Part shown: piece after piece, positions 1-8,407 of the stretch
Numbering within the stretch: the first letter of the stretch is position 1
Layout of the letters: the number at the start of each line of letters is the position of its first letter
NCBI GenBank assembly: GCA_951812525.1
Contig: OX638316.1
Location: 62,001 to 126,000, forward strand
Direction of reading: 5' to 3'
Source of the DNA: an uncultured Poribacteria bacterium
GTDB taxonomy: Bacteria > Poribacteria > WGA-4E > WGA-3G
Length of the DNA stretch: 64,000 nucleotides
The notes under the pieces: model-generated
Told to the model about the DNA's origin: nothing
Database searches by the model: none
What the model saw: only the letters and a program-made list of their open reading frames with translations
Translations under genes and position numbers: made by a program

Positions 1-876
1 GTATTCGGAAAACCGACAGTTGTACAAAACGTTGAAACGTTGTGTAACCTACCTTTTATTGTTGGTAACGGTGTTGAGTGGTACACCCAAATGGGACCGA
101 CGTATGCTGATACGCGTGCTAATCCGCCGACCCCCGATCCTAACACAGGCACAAAGCTTTACTGCATCAGTGGTGATGTAAACGAACCAGGCGTTTATGA
201 ACTTGATCTCGGTTTGACATGCACGGAACTCATTGAGGTCGCTGGCGGTTTGCGCGGCGAAGAGGTGAAAGCGGTAATCCCTGGTGGTAGTTCTGCCCCG
301 ATTTTAACACACTATGAGTTAGACACGCGGCTTGATTTTACCTCTCTTACACTCGCCAAATCTATGCTGGGTTCCGGTGGTATCATTGTGATGAACGAGA
401 CTCGGAACATCGTCGATTGCTTACTGAATATCATGAAGTTCTATGCGCACGAATCGTGTGGACAGTGCACGCCGTGCCGCTGGGGCACACCATGGGTACG
501 CGATATTGTCCAACGTATTGCCGACGGAGAGGGACGCGACAGCACTATTACACGACCCAAATTCGGTATCGCTGAAAACGGAAGATGGGGCGATACAGGC
601 GAAACAGAAGAGATTTACGAAGATTTGGATCTGCTGGAGAGTGTTGCTAACAACATTGCGAATGTGGATACGATGACATGGAATACTATCTGTGTGTTTG
701 GCATCGCTGTCTCATGGCCAGCTGTGAGTTACATGCGCAAATTCCGTCCTGAGTTTGAAGCCGCTATTCGAGAAGGCAAACTGGTTACGCTGCCGGTTGC
801 CGAAGCCACAGTCCCACCGGAGGAAAATTACGCGTATCAACAGCGGTTTGTTCCCCAAGAGTTCGCTGATCTGTAG
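1..876 (+). CDS. nuoF: NADH-quinone oxidoreductase subunit F, 3' part (NuoF)
   Basis: The reading frame is open from base 1, so the gene starts before the window; 291 residues are present. NuoF is the FMN- and NADH-binding peripheral subunit of complex I and carries the N3 [4Fe-4S] cluster. The fragment opens with the family motif GKPTVVQNVETL, continues through the SLBB region, then gives the cluster motif C153-x2-C156-x2-C159 (SCGQCTPC) with a fourth Cys at 231 (TICVFG). The spacing from third to fourth Cys is about 72 residues, against about 41 in E. coli NuoF as I remember it, so roughly 30 residues (around 175-205) are inserted. It is followed after 43 bp by nuoG. The identification is secure; the insertion is seen directly, and its effect is unknown. 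Confidence 0.95.
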   Translation, partial: VFGKPTVVQNVETLCNLPFIVGNGVEWYTQMGPTYADTRANPPTPDPNTGTKLYCISGDVNEPGVYELDLGLTCTELIEVAGGLRGEEVKAVIPGGSSAPILTHYELDTRLDFTSLTLAKSMLGSGGIIVMNETRNIVDCLLNIMKFYAHESCGQCTPCRWGTPWVRDIVQRIADGEGRDSTITRPKFGIAENGRWGDTGETEEIYEDLDLLESVANNIANVDTMTWNTICVFGIAVSWPAVSYMRKFRPEFEAAIREGKLVTLPVAEATVPPEENYAYQQRFVPQEFADL

Positions 877-919
877 AATCAACCTCGGAACACTGAAGGC
901 TGAACATTGGAGTAAATTT

Positions 920-2569
920 ATGGCATTTATCAAATTAGATGACCTCGAGGTAGAGGTTGAAGATGGAACGAATATAGTTGAGGCGGCAAGGCAACACGGT
1001 ATTGAGGTGCCTCACTACTGTTATCACCCCGGGTTGAGCCGTCCTGCGAATTGCCGAATGTGCCTCGTTGAGCCGCACGTTTTCTTCCCACCTGCTGGTG
1101 CGATTGTGCCTGATCGGCAGCTTGCAACAGCGTGCACAACGGTTGTGCGAACTGCACCACCCGATAGAAAATTGGACGGCAAATACGACTTTATTGTCCG
1201 AACGGATAGCCCGCGCGTTAAAAAAGCACGGGAGGACATCTTGGAATTCCTGCTTGTCCATCACCCACTCGATTGCCCGGTTTGCGATCAAGCAGGTGAA
1301 TGCGACTTGCAAGACTTCTCGCACCGGCATGGTCGCGATAAGAGTCGCTACCTTGAAGTCAAAAATGTTCCGCCGAAGAAGGATCTCGGACCAGACGTTT
1401 TGCTCTATTCAACACGTTGTATTGTTTGCACTCGGTGTATTCGATTCGGTGAAGAGGTTTCTGGCAGTGGCGAATTAGGTTTAGTTCACCGCGGTTCCCA
1501 CGATGAAATTGATATTCCGCGAAGCCACGACGGTACACCTCTGCAGTTGTTAGACAATAAACTTGCAGGAAATGTTGTTGATATCTGTCCAGTTGGTGCG
1601 TTGATTAGCAAAGATTTCTTGTTCAAATCCCGTCCATGGTTCTTGGAACAGGCAGATAGTGTCTGTTCAGGATGCAGCGTCGGTTGTAACATCACAGTAG
1701 AATACAAAGCCGATGGCGTTTATCGGCTGAAACCGCGTTTCCATGGGGATATCAACCAGCATTGGATGTGTGACGATGGTCGCCTCGGTTACCACTACGT
1801 GAACAGCGATGATCGGCTCCAACTCCCACTGAAACGCGTTGACGGAGAACTCACGCCAACCCATTGGGCAGATGCTCTGACGGTAATTATAGAGAAGCTG
1901 TCGGAAGCAGAGGCTGCGGATATTGTTGTTATTGGTTCCGCCCAAGGCACGAACGAAGACAATTACGTTTTACAGCAATTCGCACACGATGTCCTGGAAA
2001 CGACGCAGTTAGGACTTTTTGGGCAGCTACCGGGTGAAGAACATAAATTCCCACAATTCACCATTGAAGCGGATAAGAATCCGAACACTGCGGGTGCGCG
2101 AACAATACTCGGTTCTGCAAACGGTAACGTCGTTTTAGAGGGTGATGCGCTTTGGGAAAAGGTTTCAGGTGCGAAAGTTGTTTACCTCGTTAGTGGTGCA
2201 CCGGAACGTCCTCTTGAAGATGCTGAGAAATCGGCATTAGAAAACGCCGATTTCCTTATCGTGCAAGACGTTTTACCATCAGAAGTCACGCAATTAGCGG
2301 ATGTAGTGCTGCCGGGGACCACTTTTGCAGAGAAAGATGGGACTTTCACTAATTCAACGGGTTGGGTGCAACGGATCCGTAAGACAATCGATCCGCCAGG
2401 TGAAGCGCGTGTGGACTGGGAAATTACGCAGCAGCTTGCCAAGCAGCTCGGAGGCGACCTCAACTATCATTTTGCGGGTGAGATCGCACTCGCGATTGCC
2501 GAGAACGTGCCGGGCTATCAGGATGCGACGCATCAACACATTGGGGATGCAGGCATTAAGTTAGCCTAA
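920..2569 (+). CDS. nuoG: NADH-quinone oxidoreductase subunit G (NuoG), short form
   Basis: 549 residues from ATG 920. The open frame extends further upstream, but homology begins at MAFIKLDDLEVEVEDG. This subunit carries most of the complex I iron-sulfur relay. Visible ligands are a [2Fe-2S] set C34, C45, C48, C72; a His-Cys set H115-x3-C119-x2-C122-x5-C128; a ferredoxin-like set C167-x2-C170-x2-C173 with C223; and an extra C249-x2-C252-x3-C256-x27-C284. The last set matches the N7 cluster pattern known from E. coli and Thermus. The molybdopterin-oxidoreductase-like C-terminal part (about 300-549) is far shorter than in those proteins, which have about 780-910 residues in total. It ends cleanly in TAA, so a compact variant is more likely than a truncation. 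Confidence 0.93.
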   Translation: MAFIKLDDLEVEVEDGTNIVEAARQHGIEVPHYCYHPGLSRPANCRMCLVEPHVFFPPAGAIVPDRQLATACTTVVRTAPPDRKLDGKYDFIVRTDSPRVKKAREDILEFLLVHHPLDCPVCDQAGECDLQDFSHRHGRDKSRYLEVKNVPPKKDLGPDVLLYSTRCIVCTRCIRFGEEVSGSGELGLVHRGSHDEIDIPRSHDGTPLQLLDNKLAGNVVDICPVGALISKDFLFKSRPWFLEQADSVCSGCSVGCNITVEYKADGVYRLKPRFHGDINQHWMCDDGRLGYHYVNSDDRLQLPLKRVDGELTPTHWADALTVIIEKLSEAEAADIVVIGSAQGTNEDNYVLQQFAHDVLETTQLGLFGQLPGEEHKFPQFTIEADKNPNTAGARTILGSANGNVVLEGDALWEKVSGAKVVYLVSGAPERPLEDAEKSALENADFLIVQDVLPSEVTQLADVVLPGTTFAEKDGTFTNSTGWVQRIRKTIDPPGEARVDWEITQQLAKQLGGDLNYHFAGEIALAIAENVPGYQDATHQHIGDAGIKLA

Positions 2570-2614
2570 GCCTGTAAACTCGATAATGAGGGTTTCCACC
2601 AAGAAGGAGAGACT

Positions 2615-3802
2615 ATGGAAAATTTACCGCTTAGCGTTTTTATCCTCAGTTCAATCGGCAAAATTCTCATCATTGTCCATCTGCTGCTTATCGGTGTGAT
2701 GGCAATGATTTGGTCAGAACGCCGAGTGAGTGGATGGATGCAGGATCGGCTTGGACCGAATCGGGTCGGTTTCCAAGGAATTCTGCAGCCGGTTGCAGAT
2801 GGCCTAAAGTTCCTCTTTAAGGAGGATCTCATCCCAAATCACGTAGATAAGCCGCTTTACGTCCTTGCGCCAGCAATGCTGTTAGTTCCAGCACTTGTTA
2901 CAGTTGCAGTTGTGCCGTTTGGGAGTTCCATCACGATACTTGGACACGAAATACCGCTCCAGATTGCGGATATCAATATCGGTATTCTGTATGTCTTAGC
3001 GATAACGTCCCTTGGTGTCTACGGTGTTGTACTTGGTGCGTGGGCATCTAATAACAAGTATGCGCTTTTAGGCGGTTTACGTTCATCGGCACAAATGATT
3101 AGTTACGAATTGACCCTCGGATTGGCGATTATCGGGCTGCTGATGTTGACGAGTTCACTTAGCCTTAGAGAAATAGCGAAGGCACAAGGGGCATATCCGT
3201 GGCATTGGAATTTCCTGATTCACTTTCCGGCATTTTTAGCATTTACCACAGCGATGTTTGCAGAAACAAACCGCTTGCCGTTTGACCTCGCCGAAGCGGA
3301 ACAGGAGCTTGTCGCCGGGTACCACACGGAATACAGTAGTATGAAGTTTGCGATGTTTTTCATGGCGGAATATATGAACATGATTGTAGGCTCTGCTGTA
3401 ACGGTGACCCTCTTCCTTGGGGGATGGCATTTCTTTGGCTTAGAAACTATGGGTGGTCCCGTATGGAGTGGGCTTATCTCGTTTGGTATCTTCTTTGTTA
3501 AAACGGGTATTTTCTTGTTCGTGTTCATTTGGGTACGCTGGACGCTTCCGCGGTTCCGCTACGATCAACTTATGAACCTCGGTTGGAAATTTCTGTTGCC
3601 GATCGCGTTGAGCTCTATTGTTGTAACCGGCACGCTATGGATTACGACTGGCTCTCGCCTTATAGTAGGCATCGGTAATGTGGTTGTTGCGCTTATTGTT
3701 GCATCAATCGTAGCAGGGCTGCTTGCGATGAAAGCACCTAAACCAGCGATGCAGGATAGCGACAGTCGGGTCACCCCGACGGCTCTCGATGCCATAGAAT
3801 AG
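2615..3802 (+). CDS. nuoH: NADH-quinone oxidoreductase subunit H (NuoH)
   Basis: 395 residues. NuoH is the membrane subunit at the interface between the peripheral and membrane arms and helps form the quinone chamber. It has many hydrophobic segments, the early loop motif WSERRVSGWMQDRLGPNRVG, and the acidic loop AETNRLPFDLAEAEQELVAG, both hallmarks of the family. An AAGGAGA ribosome binding site lies 7 bases before the ATG. The stop codon TAG (3800-3802) overlaps the ribosome binding site of nuoJ, so the two are translationally close. In most nuo operons nuoI would lie here; it does not. Confidence 0.96.
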   Translation: MENLPLSVFILSSIGKILIIVHLLLIGVMAMIWSERRVSGWMQDRLGPNRVGFQGILQPVADGLKFLFKEDLIPNHVDKPLYVLAPAMLLVPALVTVAVVPFGSSITILGHEIPLQIADINIGILYVLAITSLGVYGVVLGAWASNNKYALLGGLRSSAQMISYELTLGLAIIGLLMLTSSLSLREIAKAQGAYPWHWNFLIHFPAFLAFTTAMFAETNRLPFDLAEAEQELVAGYHTEYSSMKFAMFFMAEYMNMIVGSAVTVTLFLGGWHFFGLETMGGPVWSGLISFGIFFVKTGIFLFVFIWVRWTLPRFRYDQLMNLGWKFLLPIALSSIVVTGTLWITTGSRLIVGIGNVVVALIVASIVAGLLAMKAPKPAMQDSDSRVTPTALDAIE

Positions 3803-3813
3803 GAGGCGTGTTT

Positions 3814-4341
3814 ATGAATGCAGAACAGATTCTATTTATTCTCTTTGGAGCAGTCTCGCTGATTGGTGCAATTTCTGTAATATCATTTCGGCATCCGATC
3901 TATAGTGCGCTTTCGCTTATTGTGACCTTTTTCGCACAAGCAGGTTTGTTTCTGCTATTAGGTGCACACTTCGTTGCTGCGGTACAAGTGATCGTTTATG
4001 CGGGTGCTATCATGGTGTTGTTCCTCTTTGTGATTATGCTTCTGAACCTTGGGACACTCTCGGCAAAAGGTGCTATGGGAGGTAAACTGAAGGGCTTCGC
4101 GGTAATTTTAGGCATCCTGCTCGCCATCGAAGGCATCTATATTGCGACGAACGTACTCAACAATACTGCGATTGCCTCGGCACAACCGGCTACAGCAACC
4201 CCGAACACGACGACTTATGAGATTGGCGAACTTCTGTTCAGTAAGTATCTCTTACCGTTTGAGGTTACCTCGCTTATTCTATTGGCGGCATTGATTGGAG
4301 TTATCGTCCTCGTAAAACGTGAAAGTGAGAGCGAAAACTAA
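3814..4341 (+). CDS. nuoJ: NADH-quinone oxidoreductase subunit J (NuoJ)
   Basis: 175 residues. A GTG at 3808 is in frame, but AGGAGG at 3801-3806 lies 7 bases before ATG 3814, which fixes the start there. NuoJ is a small proton-channel-associated membrane subunit. It shows five hydrophobic segments and the family signature around FVAAVQVIVYAGAIMVLFLF, including the region of the conserved pi-bulge helix. It follows nuoH by 11 bp with no room for nuoI. Confidence 0.95.
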   Translation: MNAEQILFILFGAVSLIGAISVISFRHPIYSALSLIVTFFAQAGLFLLLGAHFVAAVQVIVYAGAIMVLFLFVIMLLNLGTLSAKGAMGGKLKGFAVILGILLAIEGIYIATNVLNNTAIASAQPATATPNTTTYEIGELLFSKYLLPFEVTSLILLAALIGVIVLVKRESESEN

Positions 4342-4389
4342 AAGCGGTTTTGGAGATAACGCCTACAGATATTAGGAGAAAAAGTTTAG

Positions 4390-4689
4390 ATGGAACTAAA
4401 GTATTACCTCATTTTAAGCGCGCTTCTGTTTACAACAGGGGTAATCGGCGTGCTTGTCCGTAGGAACGCGATCATCATCTTTATGTGTATTGAACTGATG
4501 TTGAACGCAGCGAACCTCGCTTTTGTAGCAATCAGTCGCAGCCTCGGTGAGGCAACTGGACAGGTGTTCGTCTTCTTCGTGATGACTGTCGCTGCCGCAG
4601 AGGTTGCGATTGGACTCGCGATTATTGTTAGCGTCTTCAAACATCGTGAAACGATTAACGTGGATGAAGTTAATTCGTTGAAAGGCTGA
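4390..4689 (+). CDS. nuoK: NADH-quinone oxidoreductase subunit K (NuoK)
   Basis: 99 residues, the normal length for NuoK, an MrpC-like three-helix membrane subunit. The family motif is clear in the second helix ([14 protein letters not shown], with the conserved Glu) and in helix three ([18 protein letters not shown], second conserved Glu). An AGGAG site precedes ATG 4390. It lies 48 bp after nuoJ in the same operon. Confidence 0.96.
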   Translation: MELKYYLILSALLFTTGVIGVLVRRNAIIIFMCIELMLNAANLAFVAISRSLGEATGQVFVFFVMTVAAAEVAIGLAIIVSVFKHRETINVDEVNSLKG

Positions 4690-4715
4690 AGAAAGGATTA
4701 TAACTGCTGGATTGA

Positions 4716-4759
4716 AAATCTCTGACAGGTTCCGAGATCTTGACCAGCGTCGGAGATTT
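4716..4759 (+). promoter_or_regulatory. Inverted repeat in the nuoK-nuoL gap
   Basis: AAATCTCTGAC (4716-4726) can pair with GTCGGAGATTT (4749-4759) over 11 base pairs, one of them G-U, around a 22-base loop. There is no T-run after it, so it is not a normal terminator. In the transcript it would sit about 40 bases before the nuoL start. It could be an mRNA processing or stability element inside the operon, or a member of the dispersed palindromes seen elsewhere in this window. Confidence 0.5.
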
Positions 4760-4799
4760 AAGCAGGATAATCCACTAACCTAATTAGCAAGGATAAAAA

Positions 4800-6695
4800 A
4801 TGTCACTTGAATTAATCGTTGTCCTGTTAGTTGCCCCGCTTGTTGGATTCCTGATTAACGGGTTGCTTGGAAAATGGCTTAAAGGAAACGAGAAACTGAG
4901 CGGGTGGATCGGTGCTTTAGCAGTACTTATCTCGCTCATCTGTTCGATTATGGCCTTTACCAGCGTTCATAGCGGTGCTACTCCTTTTGATGAAACACTC
5001 TATGAATGGATTACTGGAGAGTCGTTCGCTTTCAATATCGGATTCCGAGTAGACGCGTTAACAACGGTCATGTTGCTGGTAATCACAGGTGTAGGGTTCC
5101 TCATCCACGTGTATTCGATCGGCTATATGCACGGCGATGCAGGGTACACTCGCTACTTTGCCTACTTAAATCTATTCGTGTTCGCGATGCTAATCCTAGT
5201 TCTTGGCAACAACTACTTAATGATGTTTGTCGGGTGGGAAGGTGTCGGACTCTGCTCTTATCTGCTGATTGGGTTCTGGTATGATAAAAAATCGGCGACA
5301 GATGCTGGAAAAAAAGCGTTCATTGTGAACAGGATTGGTGATTTTGGTTTCCTGTTGGGAATTTTCACGCTATTTGCGGCATTTGGAACCCTTGATTTTT
5401 CATCAATATTAGCCCCCGATGCCACTGAGGGCGATAATTTTCAGCAAGTATTTGGAAGTAGTACCCTCGTAATTGCGACATTGCTACTCTTTGTTGGCGC
5501 AATAGGTAAATCGGCACAGATCCCGCTCTACGTATGGTTACCAGATGCGATGGAGGGTCCAACACCGGTCAGCGCGTTGATTCACGCTGCGACCATGGTA
5601 ACGGCAGGTGTGTATATGGTCGCACGCTCTGCTGTGCTTTATGAGATAGCGCACACAGGCGAAATTGTCGCATGGATCGGTGTTCTAACAGCATTCTTCG
5701 CGGCGACGATTGCATTGACACAGAACGATATCAAGCGTATCCTCGCCTATTCCACGGTAAGTCAATTGGGATATATGTTCGTCGGGGTTGGTGTTGGTGC
5801 TTATGCGTCAGGTATATTCCATTTGGTAACACACGCTTTCTTTAAAGGATTGATGTTCCTCACCGCCGGTAGCGTGATGCACGCGATGGCGAATGAGTTA
5901 GACATGCGGAAAATGGGTGGCTTAAAGGCGAAGATGCCGATAACGCATTGGACCTTTTTTATAGGTGCACTCGCTATCGCAGGATTCCCGTTTCTGAGTG
6001 GTTTCTGGAGCAAAGACGAAATCCTACATAGTGCCTGGGGCAGCTCACCAGTAATTTATGTGATCGGATTAGTCACGGCTTTCCTGACAGCATTTTACAT
6101 GTTCCGCCTAATCTTTGTGACGTTTTATGGTGAATCTCGTGCAGAGCCGGAGGTTGCTTCACACGTACACGAATCACCACCCGTGATGTGGGTGCCGTTA
6201 GCAATTTTAGCGATTCCGTCTGCCTTAATCGGCTTGTTGTTAGGTTGGGGTGGACACGACAGTTGGTTCCACCATTTCACGAAGGGCGTGTTTCCAGAAG
6301 CACACCACGAGGCATCGGGTAATGTCATCTTGTTTATGGTAATCTCATCGGTTGTCGGTTTGGCGGGTATTGCGTTCGCATGGTCACGTTATCGCGAACG
6401 GGTGCCATCTGATGAACCTACGAATGCCTTACACAAACTTCTTGCGAACAAGTACTATATTGATGAAGTGTATAATGCCCTCATCGTGCAACCGATAAAA
6501 AACGGTTCCCATTTTCTGCTCTGGCAACTGGTTGATAACGGTATTATCGATGGCATAGTTAATGGTGTGGCTGCCGTTGTCCGATTTATTGGCGGACTAT
6601 TGCGTCGGCTCCAAACAGGAATTGTCCAAGCGTACATTGTTTCAATGGTTCTGGGAATCGTGTTATTCCTTGCATATTATCTGTTTTTTGGTTAA
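4800..6695 (+). CDS. nuoL: NADH-quinone oxidoreductase subunit L (NuoL)
   Basis: 631 residues, typical length. NuoL is the distal antiporter-like proton-pumping subunit. It shows the N-terminal NADH-Ubi-oxidoreductase N domain, the core proton_antipo_M domain with MFVGWEGVGLCSYLLIGFWY, the IGKSAQIPLYVWLPDAMEGPTPVSALIHAATMV region with its conserved Lys and His residues, and a long C-terminal extension with the expected lateral helix and final helix. Start ATG 4800. Confidence 0.97.
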   Translation: MSLELIVVLLVAPLVGFLINGLLGKWLKGNEKLSGWIGALAVLISLICSIMAFTSVHSGATPFDETLYEWITGESFAFNIGFRVDALTTVMLLVITGVGFLIHVYSIGYMHGDAGYTRYFAYLNLFVFAMLILVLGNNYLMMFVGWEGVGLCSYLLIGFWYDKKSATDAGKKAFIVNRIGDFGFLLGIFTLFAAFGTLDFSSILAPDATEGDNFQQVFGSSTLVIATLLLFVGAIGKSAQIPLYVWLPDAMEGPTPVSALIHAATMVTAGVYMVARSAVLYEIAHTGEIVAWIGVLTAFFAATIALTQNDIKRILAYSTVSQLGYMFVGVGVGAYASGIFHLVTHAFFKGLMFLTAGSVMHAMANELDMRKMGGLKAKMPITHWTFFIGALAIAGFPFLSGFWSKDEILHSAWGSSPVIYVIGLVTAFLTAFYMFRLIFVTFYGESRAEPEVASHVHESPPVMWVPLAILAIPSALIGLLLGWGGHDSWFHHFTKGVFPEAHHEASGNVILFMVISSVVGLAGIAFAWSRYRERVPSDEPTNALHKLLANKYYIDEVYNALIVQPIKNGSHFLLWQLVDNGIIDGIVNGVAAVVRFIGGLLRRLQTGIVQAYIVSMVLGIVLFLAYYLFFG

Positions 6696-6719
6696 ATCGT
6701 CAGTATTGTGCCACGGTGC

Positions 6720-6740
6720 GGTGTCCTTGTACCGGACACC
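6720..6740 (+). promoter_or_regulatory. Inverted repeat in the nuoL-nuoM gap
   Basis: GGTGTCC (6720-6726) and GGACACC (6734-6740) form a 7-bp stem with a 7-base loop in the 143-bp gap. The following bases are pyrimidine-rich (CTTCCTCTTTC) rather than a T-run. It could act as a weak attenuator or a processing hairpin that sets the ratio of upstream to downstream subunits. That role is inferred. Confidence 0.45.
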
Positions 6741-6838
6741 CTTCCTCTTTCTGATGGTGATCCACGTCTTTAAGAGAGAATTGCGACGATCATAGGTCGT
6801 TCTATCGATGAGAGTTCGTTATCCTAAAGGAGGTATCT

Positions 6839-8407
6839 TTGTTACTTTCAACAGTCATTTTTTTACCACTGCTCGGCGTGATAGCGATTGCGTTGCTTAG
6901 AGGGTTGGGTGCAGCTGCTATCAAAGGTATAGCACTTGTCATCGGGCTCGTGACGTTTGTTATCTCGTTGGGGCTTTATACGGGATTTGACGCAACGACA
7001 GCAGCGTTCCAACACGTTGTTATCCAAGAAGGGTGGATCCCCGATTCAGGTATAAGTTACCGTATCGGTATTGACGGCATTTCACTGTGGTTAGTGTTAT
7101 TGACGACATTCCTAACACCGGTGTGTATCCTCGCTGCCTGGAATTCAATCGAGAAGGGATTGAGCGGTTTCATGATGTCGCTTCTCGCGCTTGAAACAGG
7201 GATGCTGGGTGTCTTTTGTTCATTGGATCTATTCCTCTTTTTCGTGTTTTGGGAGTCGATGCTGATCCCGATGTACTTCCTTATTGGTATTTGGGGTGGA
7301 GAACGTCGGATTTACGCGACTGTGAAGTTCGTCCTCTATACGATGGCAGGCAGTGCGTTGATGCTCGTCGGCATTTTAGCACTGTATTTCCAAAACGACA
7401 ACAGTTTTGACCTTACAAAACTAAGTGGTCCATTTAGACATTCGGACCTGTTATTCCTTGGGTTCTTCATTGCGTTCGCCATTAAGGTGCCGCTTTTCCC
7501 ATTCCATACCTGGCTCCCAGATGCACACGTTGAAGCACCTACGGTGGGGAGTGTTATCCTTGCTGGTGTCCTACTAAAGATGGGGACCTATGGCATAATC
7601 CGATTTTGCCTACCGCTCTTTCCAGATGCTGCGGCGAAATTTACACCGCTGATAGTTACGCTTGCGGTCATCGGCATTATCTATGGTGCCTTGGTTGCTA
7701 TGGTGCAACCGGACCTCAAGAAACTTGTAGCCTATTCAAGTGTAAGTCACCTCGGTTTTGTAGTTCTGGGGCTTTTTTCCAGAAACCCAGCAGGGATTCA
7801 AGGAAGCGTGTTGCAAATGGTTAATCACGGCTTAAGTACGGGCGCGTTATTCCTCTTAGTCGGGATGATCTATGAGCGGCGACACAGTAGAATGATCGTC
7901 GATTTCGGCGGCTTGTCAAAACAGATGCCTATCTTCGCTACAATTTTTATGGTTGTGACGTTGTCGTCTATCGGACTACCGGGTCTGAACGGGTTTGTCG
8001 GTGAATATATGATACTACTTGGCAGTTTTGTTGAGGGTGCTTTCTCTAAGGTGTACGTCGTTTTCGCAACCGCAGGCGTGATCCTCGCAGCGGTGTATAT
8101 GTTGTGGATGTTCCAACGGGTGATGTTCGGAACATTGGATAAGACAAACGCAGAACTACCGGATTTGAACGCTCGCGAAATCGTTGTGATGCTTCCGATT
8201 CTGCTTTTCATTGTCTGGATCGGCGTTTATCCAAAGCCTTTTCTGAGTAAGATGGAAAAATCAGTAGGCGTCGTTGTAACACAGGTGAGGGCTCAATCTG
8301 CCGCGGGATATATAGAAAAACGGGGGCTGCCAGACAGCCAACTCGCGCTACAGGGAACGGAGCGTGAACAACATGAAAAGAGTGAAAAGGAGGCACAGAC
8401 GAAGTAA
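6839..8407 (+). CDS. nuoM: NADH-quinone oxidoreductase subunit M (NuoM)
   Basis: 522 residues. The start is TTG 6839, supported by a strong AAGGAGGT (6827-6834) five bases upstream. NuoM is an antiporter-like proton-pumping subunit. It shows FFVFWESMLIPMYFLIGIWGG (conserved Glu), the KVPLFPFHTWLPDAHVEAPT motif with the conserved Lys, and DLKKLVAYSSVSHLGFV. The C-terminal 40 residues are hydrophilic. It is followed directly (TAA then GTG) by the antiporter gene. Confidence 0.97.
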   Translation: MLLSTVIFLPLLGVIAIALLRGLGAAAIKGIALVIGLVTFVISLGLYTGFDATTAAFQHVVIQEGWIPDSGISYRIGIDGISLWLVLLTTFLTPVCILAAWNSIEKGLSGFMMSLLALETGMLGVFCSLDLFLFFVFWESMLIPMYFLIGIWGGERRIYATVKFVLYTMAGSALMLVGILALYFQNDNSFDLTKLSGPFRHSDLLFLGFFIAFAIKVPLFPFHTWLPDAHVEAPTVGSVILAGVLLKMGTYGIIRFCLPLFPDAAAKFTPLIVTLAVIGIIYGALVAMVQPDLKKLVAYSSVSHLGFVVLGLFSRNPAGIQGSVLQMVNHGLSTGALFLLVGMIYERRHSRMIVDFGGLSKQMPIFATIFMVVTLSSIGLPGLNGFVGEYMILLGSFVEGAFSKVYVVFATAGVILAAVYMLWMFQRVMFGTLDKTNAELPDLNAREIVVMLPILLFIVWIGVYPKPFLSKMEKSVGVVVTQVRAQSAAGYIEKRGLPDSQLALQGTEREQHEKSEKEAQTK

